This document shows, piece after piece, positions 35,801 through 42,631 of a stretch of DNA of 64,000 bases (positions within the stretch are counted from its first letter, which is position 1; each line of letters starts with the position of its first letter). Source of the stretch: an uncultured Oscillospiraceae bacterium (GTDB taxonomy: Bacteria > Bacillota > Clostridia > Oscillospirales > Ruminococcaceae); assembly GCA_910579545.1 (NCBI GenBank), contig CAJTVI010000006.1:1-64000 (forward strand). The letters are read 5' to 3'. The notes beneath the pieces were generated by a model, which worked only from the letters and a program-made list of their open reading frames with translations, made no database searches and was not told the origin of the DNA. Both the position numbers and the translations under genes were made by a program.

Positions 35801-35956
35801 CCTGTCCCGCAGACTGGTGACTATCCGTGGCTGCTTGCCATTCTGGCTGTGACCGGCACCCTGTGTGCCTCGGCCTATGCGATCTGGACACTGATTGCCC
35901 GCCGCAAAAAGGACGAGGAAGATGCCGAGGGCGGCACCAGCAATGAGGAGCCTTAA
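29891..35956 (+). CDS. Giant SpaA/Cna-type surface adhesin with sortase signal
   Basis: 2021 residues from TTG 29891, with GGAGG 6 nt upstream. Signal peptide about 1-32, acidic Pro/Thr-rich spacer to about 80. Near 420, AYCCDHG and a downstream TQRWIMEHY could form a thioester-like adhesion domain. Repeated SpaA/Cna_B-like beta domains follow, starting near residues 774, 975, 1195, 1393, 1523, 1707 and 1831 (KIDAETGK-type strands; these normally form Lys-Asn isopeptide bonds). The C-terminus has VPQTGDYP, a membrane helix and RRKK, a sortase sorting signal. The class B sortase gene overlaps by one base, so the pair is a dedicated surface-display unit. Confidence 0.9.
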   Translation: MNKTKMKYRLLSALLAVLLCFSSMGSVSFAAESEPTEPSEPPATAETMTAESTPEPTAAPLDGDGPDETAGGEPGAESTPEPAVSKAAQAFINAIAAIDREAVLSAANTWGLAHRAWLEDQDNLDLQTALDEATAASDAAAVQLYAAEDLFYEIPEGEQEGDAVQAAYLSLMSIVVAMHEKMDNPIAPAEPAKPDEPTDPGTEGGDETPTEPSGDEIASILYGDLPDTPTGSYMGRYGLPVAVGETKISISEWADEILAEGAGHMDADALNADDISITVPLQAGEDFAIVPVMVQVEYPANGSSSHIVLPGGVTVLRPDGSGEAASADEAAAILTASYNESSASVSGILVQASEDFTARFVYEAPDGTVLEKRVTVHVDGTEAAVPALYGVGSTTYAERPTPAVTSGKITKAEKVNGTWLIWFNGEEAYCCDHGLTGKPAGCPTYTYSHTSIVEASQYTPGDHYRNQVEIWGGLSQLSLGLRGADASTFAAQSEDETAAACYDDTQRWIMEHYPDSVAGKAYQSAISRLMSGSTTFASDTDYYTYIYQPPIGGWQTVALMGGATDGSEEPDVQPKFYASWDAPAQTVSGSFDFSYKINTDKQQLETSEKVDGAVIEIEPLTKSGSIEGGSWAISPAGKQTITTSGHTMDDAYHTNGGDATAAWSLHYSVSKTSGTRSGSVGPYSSQSEADAEADSARENAIRELRGEAQRMVDAAIASARQQLSSLQFRYEEIGVPYGFEVFTGTLGSSQVIAVPSNANRDYVMRNDEWSLQVRIDKRDSETGERIQGEASFAVFEWDKVLGRYIPYGGYNQYKVERQPDGTYSVMNHSSYADADPAAHTMYYTQRNEGRFLIVEMQSPTGYYGDWSDVSKPGAAGSAKGKRAYFIEITKDNNGAVIWLDNTDYNADIGLTNEGGTLLDTGDGIVSVEISDTPLPASKTYITDKSGIAANEDGRTVQPVDNRFLNDRVLGEIILSKVDLDAMRYLAAGSNGNSTLEGAVYDLYAAEDICHPDGVTGIVDYAKITDASGTPLWHTTVLTNGGWESSYLPVLKKDHLVASAAITDGKLAFTNLYLGKYYLVERATGLTMPLDTNGQVILNPTYPMLDRKLQPNGSARPLARNGAGEYTDYVYRNRYSAVAEGRALNGIRTFDGYYLSFANGYLCDEINHYVILAYGDESGLVIRQTVQSEDEVLKSGFSINKLVSTTGQPGPAVKLNGAGFTVYRVSDLSRAGQFAQNPDGSYQVQSILDAYRAESYDQDTPKYDFSGETQAIATMYEGSQSAVDGYNQSLTSGADNANGSGVGWQPTDKSGEYRLGEVFTNAEGILRVDGLAYGQYLVVETTVPRDVFQAAPFIVTVDSNAPQSVFCTPQGSVTTPSGSYMTYNILDEELEGYLQLIKIDAETGKAVMLAHTSFSIFSILEDGSLEIIKMNDPASGNAMAKTSVFYTDENGLMKTPEKLPLGRYRVMEVQGPEGFYNDTSYYVDFEITSERIYEVIGSSADSMDDYIVTERYVNRETLGQLTIRKEGEVLVGFENGQFVYKNAPLVGAVYEIRAHGDIFTGDHQVGDSGSRTLWYADGDLVATVTTGADGQIDKTEFAPMRTQATYDFLSVSHTGAKGEVTITLPLGSYDVHEVKAPYGYALTGDSYTVTFGWDSQENDLVLAKSIVSRADDKDKETAYRIVNVKDANKAQIGRQTLVFTNEREKARVGVYKIDCETGKYLAGAVFALYTADDIYDAHGNMILSAGSLIATSPESSEDGYTYFDADIPIRGELYGLAEEKNASTNSGNYYAVEVSAPAGYYLDSEPMPVTFVYDGQAEMILDNTCANTPTEMWVSKRQLTGSEELPGAVLRIVDKDGNTVEEWISEDEPKRIIGLHMDEVYILSEQAAPDGYTVAESIRFKLVQREDKDGSLLNEVDTYICTGKDWFVFDHWELAADGIVVMRDAPAPEKPHEPKQPKSEQPQPTPTPAPAPVPQTGDYPWLLAILAVTGTLCASAYAIWTLIARRKKDEEDAEGGTSNEEP

Positions 35957-36717
35957 TGCGCAGCCCCCTGAAAAGTTTTTGCAAGGGTTTCCTCATTGGC
36001 ACAGCCTGTATTTGCGCCCTTGCCTTGGTCTGGCTTTGCTGGGTCAGGCCGGGCATCACCGCGCATGAGGCAGAATCCCTGAAAGCCGCATACACCACCA
36101 GCCCCGGAGCGTCCGGCTCCGGGGCTGGCCTTTTACCAGCTGGAAAGGAAAGCGCCCCTGCGCTCAACTTCGCCGCGCTGCAGGCACAATACCCGGACAT
36201 CCGCGCCTGGCTCACTATCCCCGGCACAGTGGTGGACTATCCTGTTCTGCAAAGCAACGCATCGAACCCTGAATACTACCTGCGACGGAACCATAAAGGC
36301 GAGTACCGCACGGCGGGCAGCCTCTTCTTCCAAAGCGATTGTGTTCGGGAAAACCGGGTTCTCGTGATATACGGCCACAACATGACCGATGGTACGATGT
36401 TTGGCTGCCTGCCGCAATTTATGTGTGAGGAAAATATGGCTGCGTGCAGCAGTATCCAGCTCCAGATGCCAGACGGTGTTCACCATTACAGGGTTGCGGC
36501 GATGCTGGAGACAGATGTCAGCCGTGTGCCGTTCAACCGCACCGTCTTTGCGGATGACGCCGATTTTCTGAAGCATACACAAAGCCTGCTGGACTCCGCC
36601 GCCGTAAAAACCGGCATACCCATCACCGCTGACAGCCGCCTGCTGGTGCTGGTCACCTGTTCGTATTCATGGCCGGATGCAAGATATGTTATTGTGGCTG
36701 TGGAAAATGCAGCATGA
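35956..36717 (+). CDS. srtB: Class B sortase
   Basis: 253 residues. N-terminal membrane anchor (about 10-29), then the sortase B domain. The catalytic triad is visible: His141 in YGHNMTDG, Cys235 in VTCSYSWPDARYV and Arg243. It should cleave and anchor the preceding adhesin at its PQTG motif. Its ATG shares a base with the adhesin's TAA stop. Confidence 0.93.
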   Translation: MRSPLKSFCKGFLIGTACICALALVWLCWVRPGITAHEAESLKAAYTTSPGASGSGAGLLPAGKESAPALNFAALQAQYPDIRAWLTIPGTVVDYPVLQSNASNPEYYLRRNHKGEYRTAGSLFFQSDCVRENRVLVIYGHNMTDGTMFGCLPQFMCEENMAACSSIQLQMPDGVHHYRVAAMLETDVSRVPFNRTVFADDADFLKHTQSLLDSAAVKTGIPITADSRLLVLVTCSYSWPDARYVIVAVENAA

Positions 36718-36739
36718 AATTTGAAAAGGGGGGACCAAT

Positions 36740-36982
36740 TTCCGCAATGAACTGATCGAAGAACTGGCCAAAGGCCAGGACACCTACGCGGACAATCTGC
36801 GCCGACAGCCGAATCGCAAATGGGCGGCGCTCGGACAGATGTGTTCATACCAGGATAAGGCGCGGTACCCGCTCAAGACATGGAGCGAGGCCGCGTCTTT
36901 TCTGTTGGGCTGCCCGGTCTGCTTTGAGAACTACGAGCAGATCGCCAGTAGTATGAAACCATTTAGCCTGAATGTGAGGTGA
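36740..36982 (+). CDS. Small conserved ICE protein with unusual start
   Basis: About 80 residues: RNELIEELAKGQDTYADNL, RRQPNRKWAALGQMCSY, and AASFLLGCPVCFENYEQI. I recognise the pattern from small unnamed ICE proteins. The two close Cys (CPVC) may bind metal. There is no ATG, GTG or TTG: GGGGGG lies 6 nt before TTC 36740, and CTG 36752 is the only weakly canonical alternative. The stop overlaps the SD of the next gene. Confidence 0.6.
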   Translation, partial: FRNELIEELAKGQDTYADNLRRQPNRKWAALGQMCSYQDKARYPLKTWSEAASFLLGCPVCFENYEQIASSMKPFSLNVR

Positions 36983-36987
36983 TCTGT

Positions 36988-37692
36988 CTGAAAGAGAAAT
37001 TGAAAGTGGTCATAGTGGAACCGGGCCGGTATGCCCGGATCACCGAAATGGAACATACGCTCGCGGCCGAGCAGGAAGCAGTCGGTGGCCTCATTACCTG
37101 CGCCTACCCGTGGGAAGAAAAGGTGTGCATTGTGGCCAACGATGAGTTTCTGATCAATGGGATGCCGCTCAATCGAGTCGTAGAGGGGTATCAGGTGTTT
37201 GCCGGCCCGTTTTTCATCTGCGGGATCACCGAGGATGATTTTTGCAGCCTAACGGATGAACAGGCCGAACGGTACCGGAAGATGTTCGAGCGGCCGGAGC
37301 TGTTCCTCTCATTCAAGGACGGCTATACCCGCATTCCGTATGACGATACCCGGCAGCCGGATATTCCGAAAGAGGCAGCGGAGCGGATCAGCAAGCGAAA
37401 AGGTCTGCCCGATCTGTGCTTTGCAGCGCGATACGGCGGCGATGACCTGGCCCTGTTCCAATATGGCGAAATGGGGTTTTACCCCATCCCGCTGCAGCCT
37501 GGTTACAAAACCGGGGCAGAGTGCGCCGATGCGCTCAATGAAAGGTTGGGCGTATCCAGGGCCCATCGGTCCGCCATGATGTTCGGTTCGCTCTGCGGAT
37601 GGGACACGCCCAGCGCCGACCCCACGCGCTATGGCACAGACGGCAAGCCGATCCCGCCCAGTCATCCCAAAAAAGAACAGGAGGAGCGATAA
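36988..37692 (+). CDS. DUF3846 family protein
   Basis: About 234 residues. The DUF3846 pattern is clear: KVVIVEPGRYARITEM, VGGLITCAYPWEE, INGMPLNR and FAGPFFICGITEDDF. Function is unknown; common in Clostridium ICEs. The likely start is CTG 36988, 8 nt behind GAGG of GAGGTGA; GTG 36979 lies inside the SD. The protein is followed by metK with no gap. Confidence 0.8.
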   Translation: MKEKLKVVIVEPGRYARITEMEHTLAAEQEAVGGLITCAYPWEEKVCIVANDEFLINGMPLNRVVEGYQVFAGPFFICGITEDDFCSLTDEQAERYRKMFERPELFLSFKDGYTRIPYDDTRQPDIPKEAAERISKRKGLPDLCFAARYGGDDLALFQYGEMGFYPIPLQPGYKTGAECADALNERLGVSRAHRSAMMFGSLCGWDTPSADPTRYGTDGKPIPPSHPKKEQEER

Positions 37693-38859
37693 ATGCAGCA
37701 GTTTTACACCGCAGAATCGGTCACCGAGGGGCATCCCGACAAGCTGTGCGACATCATCGCGGACAGCGTGCTGGACGCCTGCCTTGCGCGGGACGCCCTT
37801 TCCCGCGTTGCCTGCGAGGTACTGGCGACCAAAGGGCATATCGTGGTGGCGGGCGAGATCAGTACCCTTGTCCAGCCGGATATCCCCGGCATCGCGCGGG
37901 ATGTGCTTTCCCGTGTGGGCTACGATCCCGCCCGGTTTACTGTCCACGACCTCACCCACCGGCAAAGCCCGGACATCGCGGCGGGGGTAGACCATCCACT
38001 CGAACAGCGCGAGGGCAGCGCCGCCGCGGGCAGCGCCCACCAGCTCGGCGCGGGGGATCAGGGGGTCATGGTGGGCTATGCCACGGACGAAACGCCTGAA
38101 TACCTCCCTCTGCCCGTTGTGCTGGCCCACCGGCTGACAAAAACCTTGACCGTCGTGCGCAAAAGCGGCGAGGTGTTCGGATTGGAGCCGGACGGCAAGA
38201 CACAGGTCACCGTAGAGTATGGCGAGAACGGTCGCCCGCTGCGGCTGGACAGCGTGGTGGTGTCCACCCAACACAGCCCGCGGCTGGATCACGACAGCCT
38301 GTGCCGGATCATTACCGACCGGGTGCTGGTTCCTGCTTTGAAAGACCTGCCGCCCGACAAGGATACGCTCGTCCTCATCAACCCGTCCGGGCGGTTCGTC
38401 CACGGCGGACCGGAGGCCGACACCGGGCTGACAGGGCGCAAGCTCATGGTGGACAGCTACGGCGTGTTTGCCCCGCACGGCGGCGGCGCGTTTTCCGGCA
38501 AGGACGCGAGCAAGGTAGACCGCTCGGGCGCGTATATGTCAAGGTATATCGCAAAAAACATCGTAGCGGCGCGGCTGGCACACCGATGCCAGGTCACGCT
38601 GGCGTATGCCATTGGCCGGGCCGAGCCGGTCATGGTGGAGGTCGAGACCTTCGGTACCGGCACGGCCTGCGCGGATGACTGCCTGGCCCAGGCAGTGCGG
38701 CGGGTGTTCAAGCTGACCCCCGCCGCCATCTATGTGGCACTCGGCCTGTTTTCTCCGCGCTTTGCCGAAACGGCCGCATACGGACACTTTGGCCGCAGGG
38801 AGTTCCCGTGGGAACGCACCGACAAGGTCAAGGCGCTGCTGGACGCGGTCGCAGAATGA
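37693..38859 (+). CDS. metK: S-adenosylmethionine synthetase
   Basis: 388 residues, full length. Signature motifs: AESVTEGHPDKLCD at the N-terminus, GAGDQGVMVGYA near 118 and GGGAFSGKDASKVDRSGAYM near 260. It makes SAM from methionine and ATP. A mobile-element copy beside two DNA methyltransferases suggests it secures methyl donor for element DNA modification. ATG follows the DUF3846 stop directly. Confidence 0.95.
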   Translation: MQQFYTAESVTEGHPDKLCDIIADSVLDACLARDALSRVACEVLATKGHIVVAGEISTLVQPDIPGIARDVLSRVGYDPARFTVHDLTHRQSPDIAAGVDHPLEQREGSAAAGSAHQLGAGDQGVMVGYATDETPEYLPLPVVLAHRLTKTLTVVRKSGEVFGLEPDGKTQVTVEYGENGRPLRLDSVVVSTQHSPRLDHDSLCRIITDRVLVPALKDLPPDKDTLVLINPSGRFVHGGPEADTGLTGRKLMVDSYGVFAPHGGGAFSGKDASKVDRSGAYMSRYIAKNIVAARLAHRCQVTLAYAIGRAEPVMVEVETFGTGTACADDCLAQAVRRVFKLTPAAIYVALGLFSPRFAETAAYGHFGRREFPWERTDKVKALLDAVAE

Positions 38860-38872
38860 GAGGTGAGCAGAA

Positions 38873-39868
38873 ATACCCGGAGTAACAAGGGAACAGATCG
38901 CGGCCGCAAAGCAGATGACCGCGATAGAGTTTCTGCGGCGGTACCGGCCGGATGAGCTGGAGCGGGCCTCCAGCCCCGGCGAATTCCAGCTCAAGAGCCA
39001 CGACAGCTTCAAAATTCGCGGTACGGACAGTGTGTGGCACTGGAAAAGCCGGGACATAGGCGGCAAGAGCGCCCTTGACTATCTCGTGTATGTCGAGGGC
39101 GTGCGGTTTGTGGAAGCGGTCGAGCGATTATGTTCGGAAGTGCCGTCTTTCCGGCCTGCTCCGCTCCCCGCTGCACGGGAGCGCCCACCGTTCATTCTGC
39201 CGCCCGCCGCGCCGGACAATGCGCGGGTGTTCGCATACCTGCAGGGACGCGGGGTGAGCAAAGAGGTGATCAAGGCGTGCATCCGGGCCGGTATCCTGTA
39301 CGAGAGCGCCGAGTACCACAACGCGGTGTTCGTGGGCAGGGATGAAAACGGTGTGCCACGCTATGCTTTTCTGCGCGGTACCTACCCCAAGGGGAAACCT
39401 TTTCGCATGGAACAGGCAGGGAGTGATAAGCGGTATGGGTTTTGTGCCCGGTCAGCCGGTGAAAGCCGGAAGGTGGCTGTCTACGAAGCCGCAATCGACC
39501 TTCTGGCCCACTGGACGCTGGAGGGGACAAGCGACAAACACCGGCTGTCGCTTGGCGGTATCTATGCGCCGAAAGAGGGCGGCATCTCCCGCACCGGCAA
39601 GCTGCCTCCCGCACTGGATGCCTTTCTTGCGCGCCACCCGGAGGTGTGCGGGATCGAGGTCTGCACCGACAACGATTACGCCGGACGCTGGGCGGCGGAA
39701 CACATCCAACAGGCGTATCAGGGCAGGTATCAGGTCTGCATCCATCTGCCGCCCATTGAGGGCAAGGATTGGGCCGACATGGCGCAGATGCAGATGAATG
39801 AGAGGGCCGTCCGGCAGCGGGCGGCCCCGGCCTCAATGCCCAAAACAAAAGGAGATGACGCGAGATGA
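38873..39868 (+). CDS. DUF3991/Toprim primase-like protein
   Basis: About 331 residues. The N-terminus (PGVTREQIAAAKQM then WHWKSRDIGGKSALDYLV) is typical of the DUF3991/TOPRIM proteins of ICEs. The Toprim part shows KVAVYEAAIDLLA near 200 and IEVCTDNDYAGRWAAEHI near 265 with the DxD metal site. It probably primes DNA synthesis after transfer. Family homology runs upstream of ATG 38915 to ATA 38873, which has GAGGTGA 6 nt before it. It overlaps the next gene (ATGA). Confidence 0.85.
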   Translation: MPGVTREQIAAAKQMTAIEFLRRYRPDELERASSPGEFQLKSHDSFKIRGTDSVWHWKSRDIGGKSALDYLVYVEGVRFVEAVERLCSEVPSFRPAPLPAARERPPFILPPAAPDNARVFAYLQGRGVSKEVIKACIRAGILYESAEYHNAVFVGRDENGVPRYAFLRGTYPKGKPFRMEQAGSDKRYGFCARSAGESRKVAVYEAAIDLLAHWTLEGTSDKHRLSLGGIYAPKEGGISRTGKLPPALDAFLARHPEVCGIEVCTDNDYAGRWAAEHIQQAYQGRYQVCIHLPPIEGKDWADMAQMQMNERAVRQRAAPASMPKTKGDDAR

Positions 39869-40821
39869 GCAAGATTCTGTATGACCAACTGCAGAAAAAG
39901 ATGGACGCGGAGCTGGAACAGCTGAAAAACTCCCTGATCGCAGCAGGCCCGCAGGCCGTGATCGACCGCGCGGAGGAACTGGCCGTCAAAGCCCAGCTTA
40001 CGCGGCGTTTGGAAAGTGCTTTTTTGGCCAAGGGGCAGATCAAGGCCCTGCTGGGGATGGAACAGCCTTTGGAGTATATGTTCGAGAACCAGTGGGACGG
40101 GAACCATTCCAGCGTGATCAGCCTGTTTTCCGATCTGGCCTTCGCGGCGGGCGAAGCCGCAAAAAAAGAACTTCCGGCAGAAAAAACTGCCGAAACGTCT
40201 GACCCTGGGCAGGACACTGGACCGGGAAAATATGAGATCACGGACATTGCACATCCGCATGATCCATCTCTGCACCGCATCCGGGCATTGCGTGATGTGG
40301 GCGAGGGCGTGCGGGCAGGCGACCTTGGCGGATATGTCCAGAGCGGGCAAAATCTGTCCCAGCAGGGCGACTGCTGGCTTTTTGGGGATGCCATCGCCTG
40401 TGAGGATGCGCTGGTCCTTGAGAACGCGCGAGTGTTTGAGCAGGCGCTGGTACGCGGCAGCGCACTCGTGTCCGGGATGGCGTTTCTCAGTGGGCGCGCG
40501 GTGGTGGAGGATCAGGCAATGGTCATGGCCGGCACGGTTGACGGCGACTGTTTCATCAGTGGGAACGCCCGGCTCTCCAAAAATCTGCAATCCGGCATTG
40601 CGCCAAGCGTCACCGGCCGGGCGGCCGTGTACGGCGAGGTCTGCGGCTCCGTGATCGTCTGCGGCAGCACCGTCATCCTGCCCGGCGTAAAAATTGATAT
40701 GCCGACCCGCGATGTGCTGCGCATCCGGGATGGTCAGGTCGAATTGCGCCGCTCAAGAGGCCAGAAGTACGGCCAGCCTATGCCGGGCAAACACAAGAAA
40801 AAAGCCTGCCCGGAACGCTGA
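39865..40821 (+). CDS. DUF3848-like N-terminus fused to a beta-helix domain
   Basis: 318 residues. The N-terminal ~95 residues (MSKILYDQLQKKMDAELEQL, FENQWDGNHS) match DUF3848-type ICE proteins. From about 115 on, hexapeptide-like repeats (AGDLGGYVQSGQNLSQ, GDCWLFGDA, VRGSALVSGMAFLSGRAV) predict a left-handed beta-helix of YdcK type. Function is unknown; the fusion may give a structural or DNA-mimic role, which is speculation. Confidence 0.7.
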   Translation: MSKILYDQLQKKMDAELEQLKNSLIAAGPQAVIDRAEELAVKAQLTRRLESAFLAKGQIKALLGMEQPLEYMFENQWDGNHSSVISLFSDLAFAAGEAAKKELPAEKTAETSDPGQDTGPGKYEITDIAHPHDPSLHRIRALRDVGEGVRAGDLGGYVQSGQNLSQQGDCWLFGDAIACEDALVLENARVFEQALVRGSALVSGMAFLSGRAVVEDQAMVMAGTVDGDCFISGNARLSKNLQSGIAPSVTGRAAVYGEVCGSVIVCGSTVILPGVKIDMPTRDVLRIRDGQVELRRSRGQKYGQPMPGKHKKKACPER

Positions 40822-40853
40822 CAAGCCCATAACCAGAGAATTTGAAAGGGAGG

Positions 40854-41648
40854 ATGCCACTGAAGAATACCACAGGAAATAATGCAATTTTGAAGCCCGA
40901 GTTTGTGCTGCCCGAGCACAGCGGCGGCGAGGGCTGGACCATGCTGCATGGTGACACGATCCAGCTCGTACAGCAGTTTGGGCCGGGCGTGTTTGACGCC
41001 GTGATCACCGACCCGCCGTATGCTTCGGGCGGCGCGACCGCGGCCGAGAAGAACCGCACCACCAACCAAAAGTACAGCAGCATGAGCAAAGACAAGGCCC
41101 TGCCCGACTTTGCGGGCGACCAGAAAGACCAGCGCAGCTGGACCCGCTGGATGGCCGGTTGGCTGTGGGATGTCAAACAAGCCTGTAAACCCGGCGCGCC
41201 GGTCGTGCTGTTCATCGACTGGCGGCAGCTGCCCAGCATCACGGACGCCCTGCAGTGGGCAGGCTGGGTCTGGCGCGGGATCGCCGTGTGGGACAAGATG
41301 ACCAGCCGCCCGCAAAAGGGCCGCTTCCGTCAGCAGGCAGAATTCATTGTCTGGGGCTCGAACGGGCCGATGCCGATCACCCGCAAGGTGGGCTGTCTGC
41401 CGGGGGTGTTCCGAGCCACAAACCCCATGAACCGCATCCATGTCACGGAAAAGCCGCTTCAGGTCATGCGGGACATCGTCAGGATCTGCGAGCCGGGCGG
41501 GCGCATCCTCGATCCCTTTGCCGGAGCGGGCACGACTGTGCTCGCGGGTGTGCTGGAAGGGTACGAGGCCGTGGGCATCGAGGTCACCGACGCCTACTAC
41601 CAGCGCAGCGTGGAGCGCATCCGCAAGGCTTTGGAAGAACAGCCGTAA
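40854..41648 (+). CDS. DNA N4/N6 methyltransferase (beta class order)
   Basis: About 264 residues. Catalytic DPPYASGG (near 46) precedes the SAM motif LDPFAGAGTTVLAG (near 220), the beta-class order. MNRIHVTEKPLQVM near 196 is typical of phage and ICE enzymes. No endonuclease partner is next to it. Start: ATG 40854 is in frame but touches the SD (GGGAGG ends at 40853); CTG 40860 has ideal 6-nt spacing and may be the real start. Confidence 0.9.
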   Translation: MPLKNTTGNNAILKPEFVLPEHSGGEGWTMLHGDTIQLVQQFGPGVFDAVITDPPYASGGATAAEKNRTTNQKYSSMSKDKALPDFAGDQKDQRSWTRWMAGWLWDVKQACKPGAPVVLFIDWRQLPSITDALQWAGWVWRGIAVWDKMTSRPQKGRFRQQAEFIVWGSNGPMPITRKVGCLPGVFRATNPMNRIHVTEKPLQVMRDIVRICEPGGRILDPFAGAGTTVLAGVLEGYEAVGIEVTDAYYQRSVERIRKALEEQP

Positions 41649-41657
41649 GAATTGCCG

Positions 41658-41820
41658 TGGGCGTCCAATAGGACGTCCACTTTTCTGCTCCAGCCGGTGA
41701 AGAAGCCCTGATTTCAAAATGTGGGCGTCCTATAGGGCGTCCACTCTCCCGCAAAATGTGACTCAGCAAGCCATACACACAAAAGGTGGGCGTCCAATTG
41801 GGCGCCCACCTCAATTTTTT
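41658..41820 (+). repeat. Three evenly spaced hairpins, the last a terminator
   Basis: Near-identical palindromes GTGGGCGTCC/GGACGTCCAC (41658-41681), GTGGGCGTCC/GGGCGTCCAC (41722-41745) and GGTGGGCGTCC/GGGCGCCCACC (41785-41810), about 64 bp apart. The third is followed by TCAATTTTTT and should terminate; the first by CTTTTCTG. They lie between the methyltransferase gene and the next gene. Confidence 0.8.
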
Positions 41821-41844
41821 GAAAAGAGAAAGGAAGAAAAAACA

Positions 41845-42186
41845 ATGGAAAAAGCCTTTGCGTATGTCTGCGCCAGCGAGGAGACCTCGGCCCGCCAGCT
41901 GCGGCGGTACTGCCGCGCGGTATTCGACCTCGGCTATGTGCCGATCTGCCCGCGGCTCGGGGATGGGCAGTACCTTGACCTCGACGTGCCCGACGAGAAA
42001 AAAGCATACCATGAGATCGCTCGGCAGAAGCTGGGCCGCTGCCGGATGGTGGTGGTGTGCGGGCGCGAGATCACCAGCACCATGCTGGCTGAGATCGGCA
42101 TCGCGGAAAAGCGGCATCTCGTCTGCACCACGCTGGGCGGCCTTGCCTCGATCCGCAGCGCCGAAGCCGCCCCGGTGCTGCATTGA
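41845..42186 (+). CDS. Deoxyribosyltransferase-like/DUF4406-type protein
   Basis: 113 residues. KAFAYVCASEETSARQLRRY, FDLGYVPICPRLGDGQYLD and CRMVVVCGREIT follow the Rossmann-like pattern of DUF4406/DUF7768 proteins related to nucleoside 2-deoxyribosyltransferases. GAAAGGAAG lies upstream of the ATG. Role in the ICE is unknown; a nucleotide-handling function is a guess from the fold. Confidence 0.65.
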   Translation: MEKAFAYVCASEETSARQLRRYCRAVFDLGYVPICPRLGDGQYLDLDVPDEKKAYHEIARQKLGRCRMVVVCGREITSTMLAEIGIAEKRHLVCTTLGGLASIRSAEAAPVLH

Positions 42187-42231
42187 CCTTTTCGCAGCAC
42201 AGATCAGCGCGTCAACGGTTTTGCGAGCATA

Positions 42232-42275
42232 GCGTTTGGCCGACCGCCCAAACGCATTCTTGGGGAGTGCCCCAA
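42232..42275 (+). promoter_or_regulatory. Candidate origin of transfer (oriT)
   Basis: Two inverted repeats sit directly upstream of mobC-relaxase: GCGTTTGG (42232-42239) with CCAAACGC (42248-42255), and TTGGGG (42260-42265) with CCCCAA (42270-42275). This is the usual place and shape for oriT in MOB_P-type elements. The nick site is not identified. Confidence 0.55.
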
Positions 42276-42322
42276 ACCCCCGCCGCTGATTTCTGTCGAA
42301 GCCACCAAGGGAGGTGAATGTT

Positions 42323-42631
42323 ATGCGCAAACGCAGCCATGTTGTGTCGTTCCATCTGAACGCCAAAGAACTGAAACATCTGGATACCCTGACCGGGCAG
42401 AGCGGCTGGACGCGGGAGGAATTCCTGCGCTCGCTCCTGACCGGCGTACAGGTCAGGGCCAGGCCATGTGCACATCACCGCGAACTCATGCACATGGTAG
42501 GCGGCCTGTGCAACAACGCCAACCAGCTTGCTCATGTTGCCAACCGCACCGGCCAGGCCAGCCAGCAGAGCATTGATGAAATGCTCCGCATCGCAGACGC
42601 CGTCATGGAAGAAGTGAGGGCGAATTGGTAA
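42323..42631 (+). CDS. mobC: MobC, relaxosome accessory protein
   Basis: 102 residues from ATG 42323 with GAGG 8 nt upstream. The N-terminal strand-helix (HVVSFHLNAKELKHLDTL) fits a ribbon-helix-helix, followed by LMHMVGGLCNNANQLAHVAN, the MobC signature. It should bind oriT and recruit the relaxase encoded immediately downstream (ATG abuts the stop). Confidence 0.85.
   Translation: MRKRSHVVSFHLNAKELKHLDTLTGQSGWTREEFLRSLLTGVQVRARPCAHHRELMHMVGGLCNNANQLAHVANRTGQASQQSIDEMLRIADAVMEEVRANW

Noticed and set aside
41719..41844. Upstream extension of the 113-residue gene through the palindromes
   Set aside because: The extra codons are palindrome DNA (VGRPIGRP-like) with no SD; ATG 41845 has a purine-rich SD.
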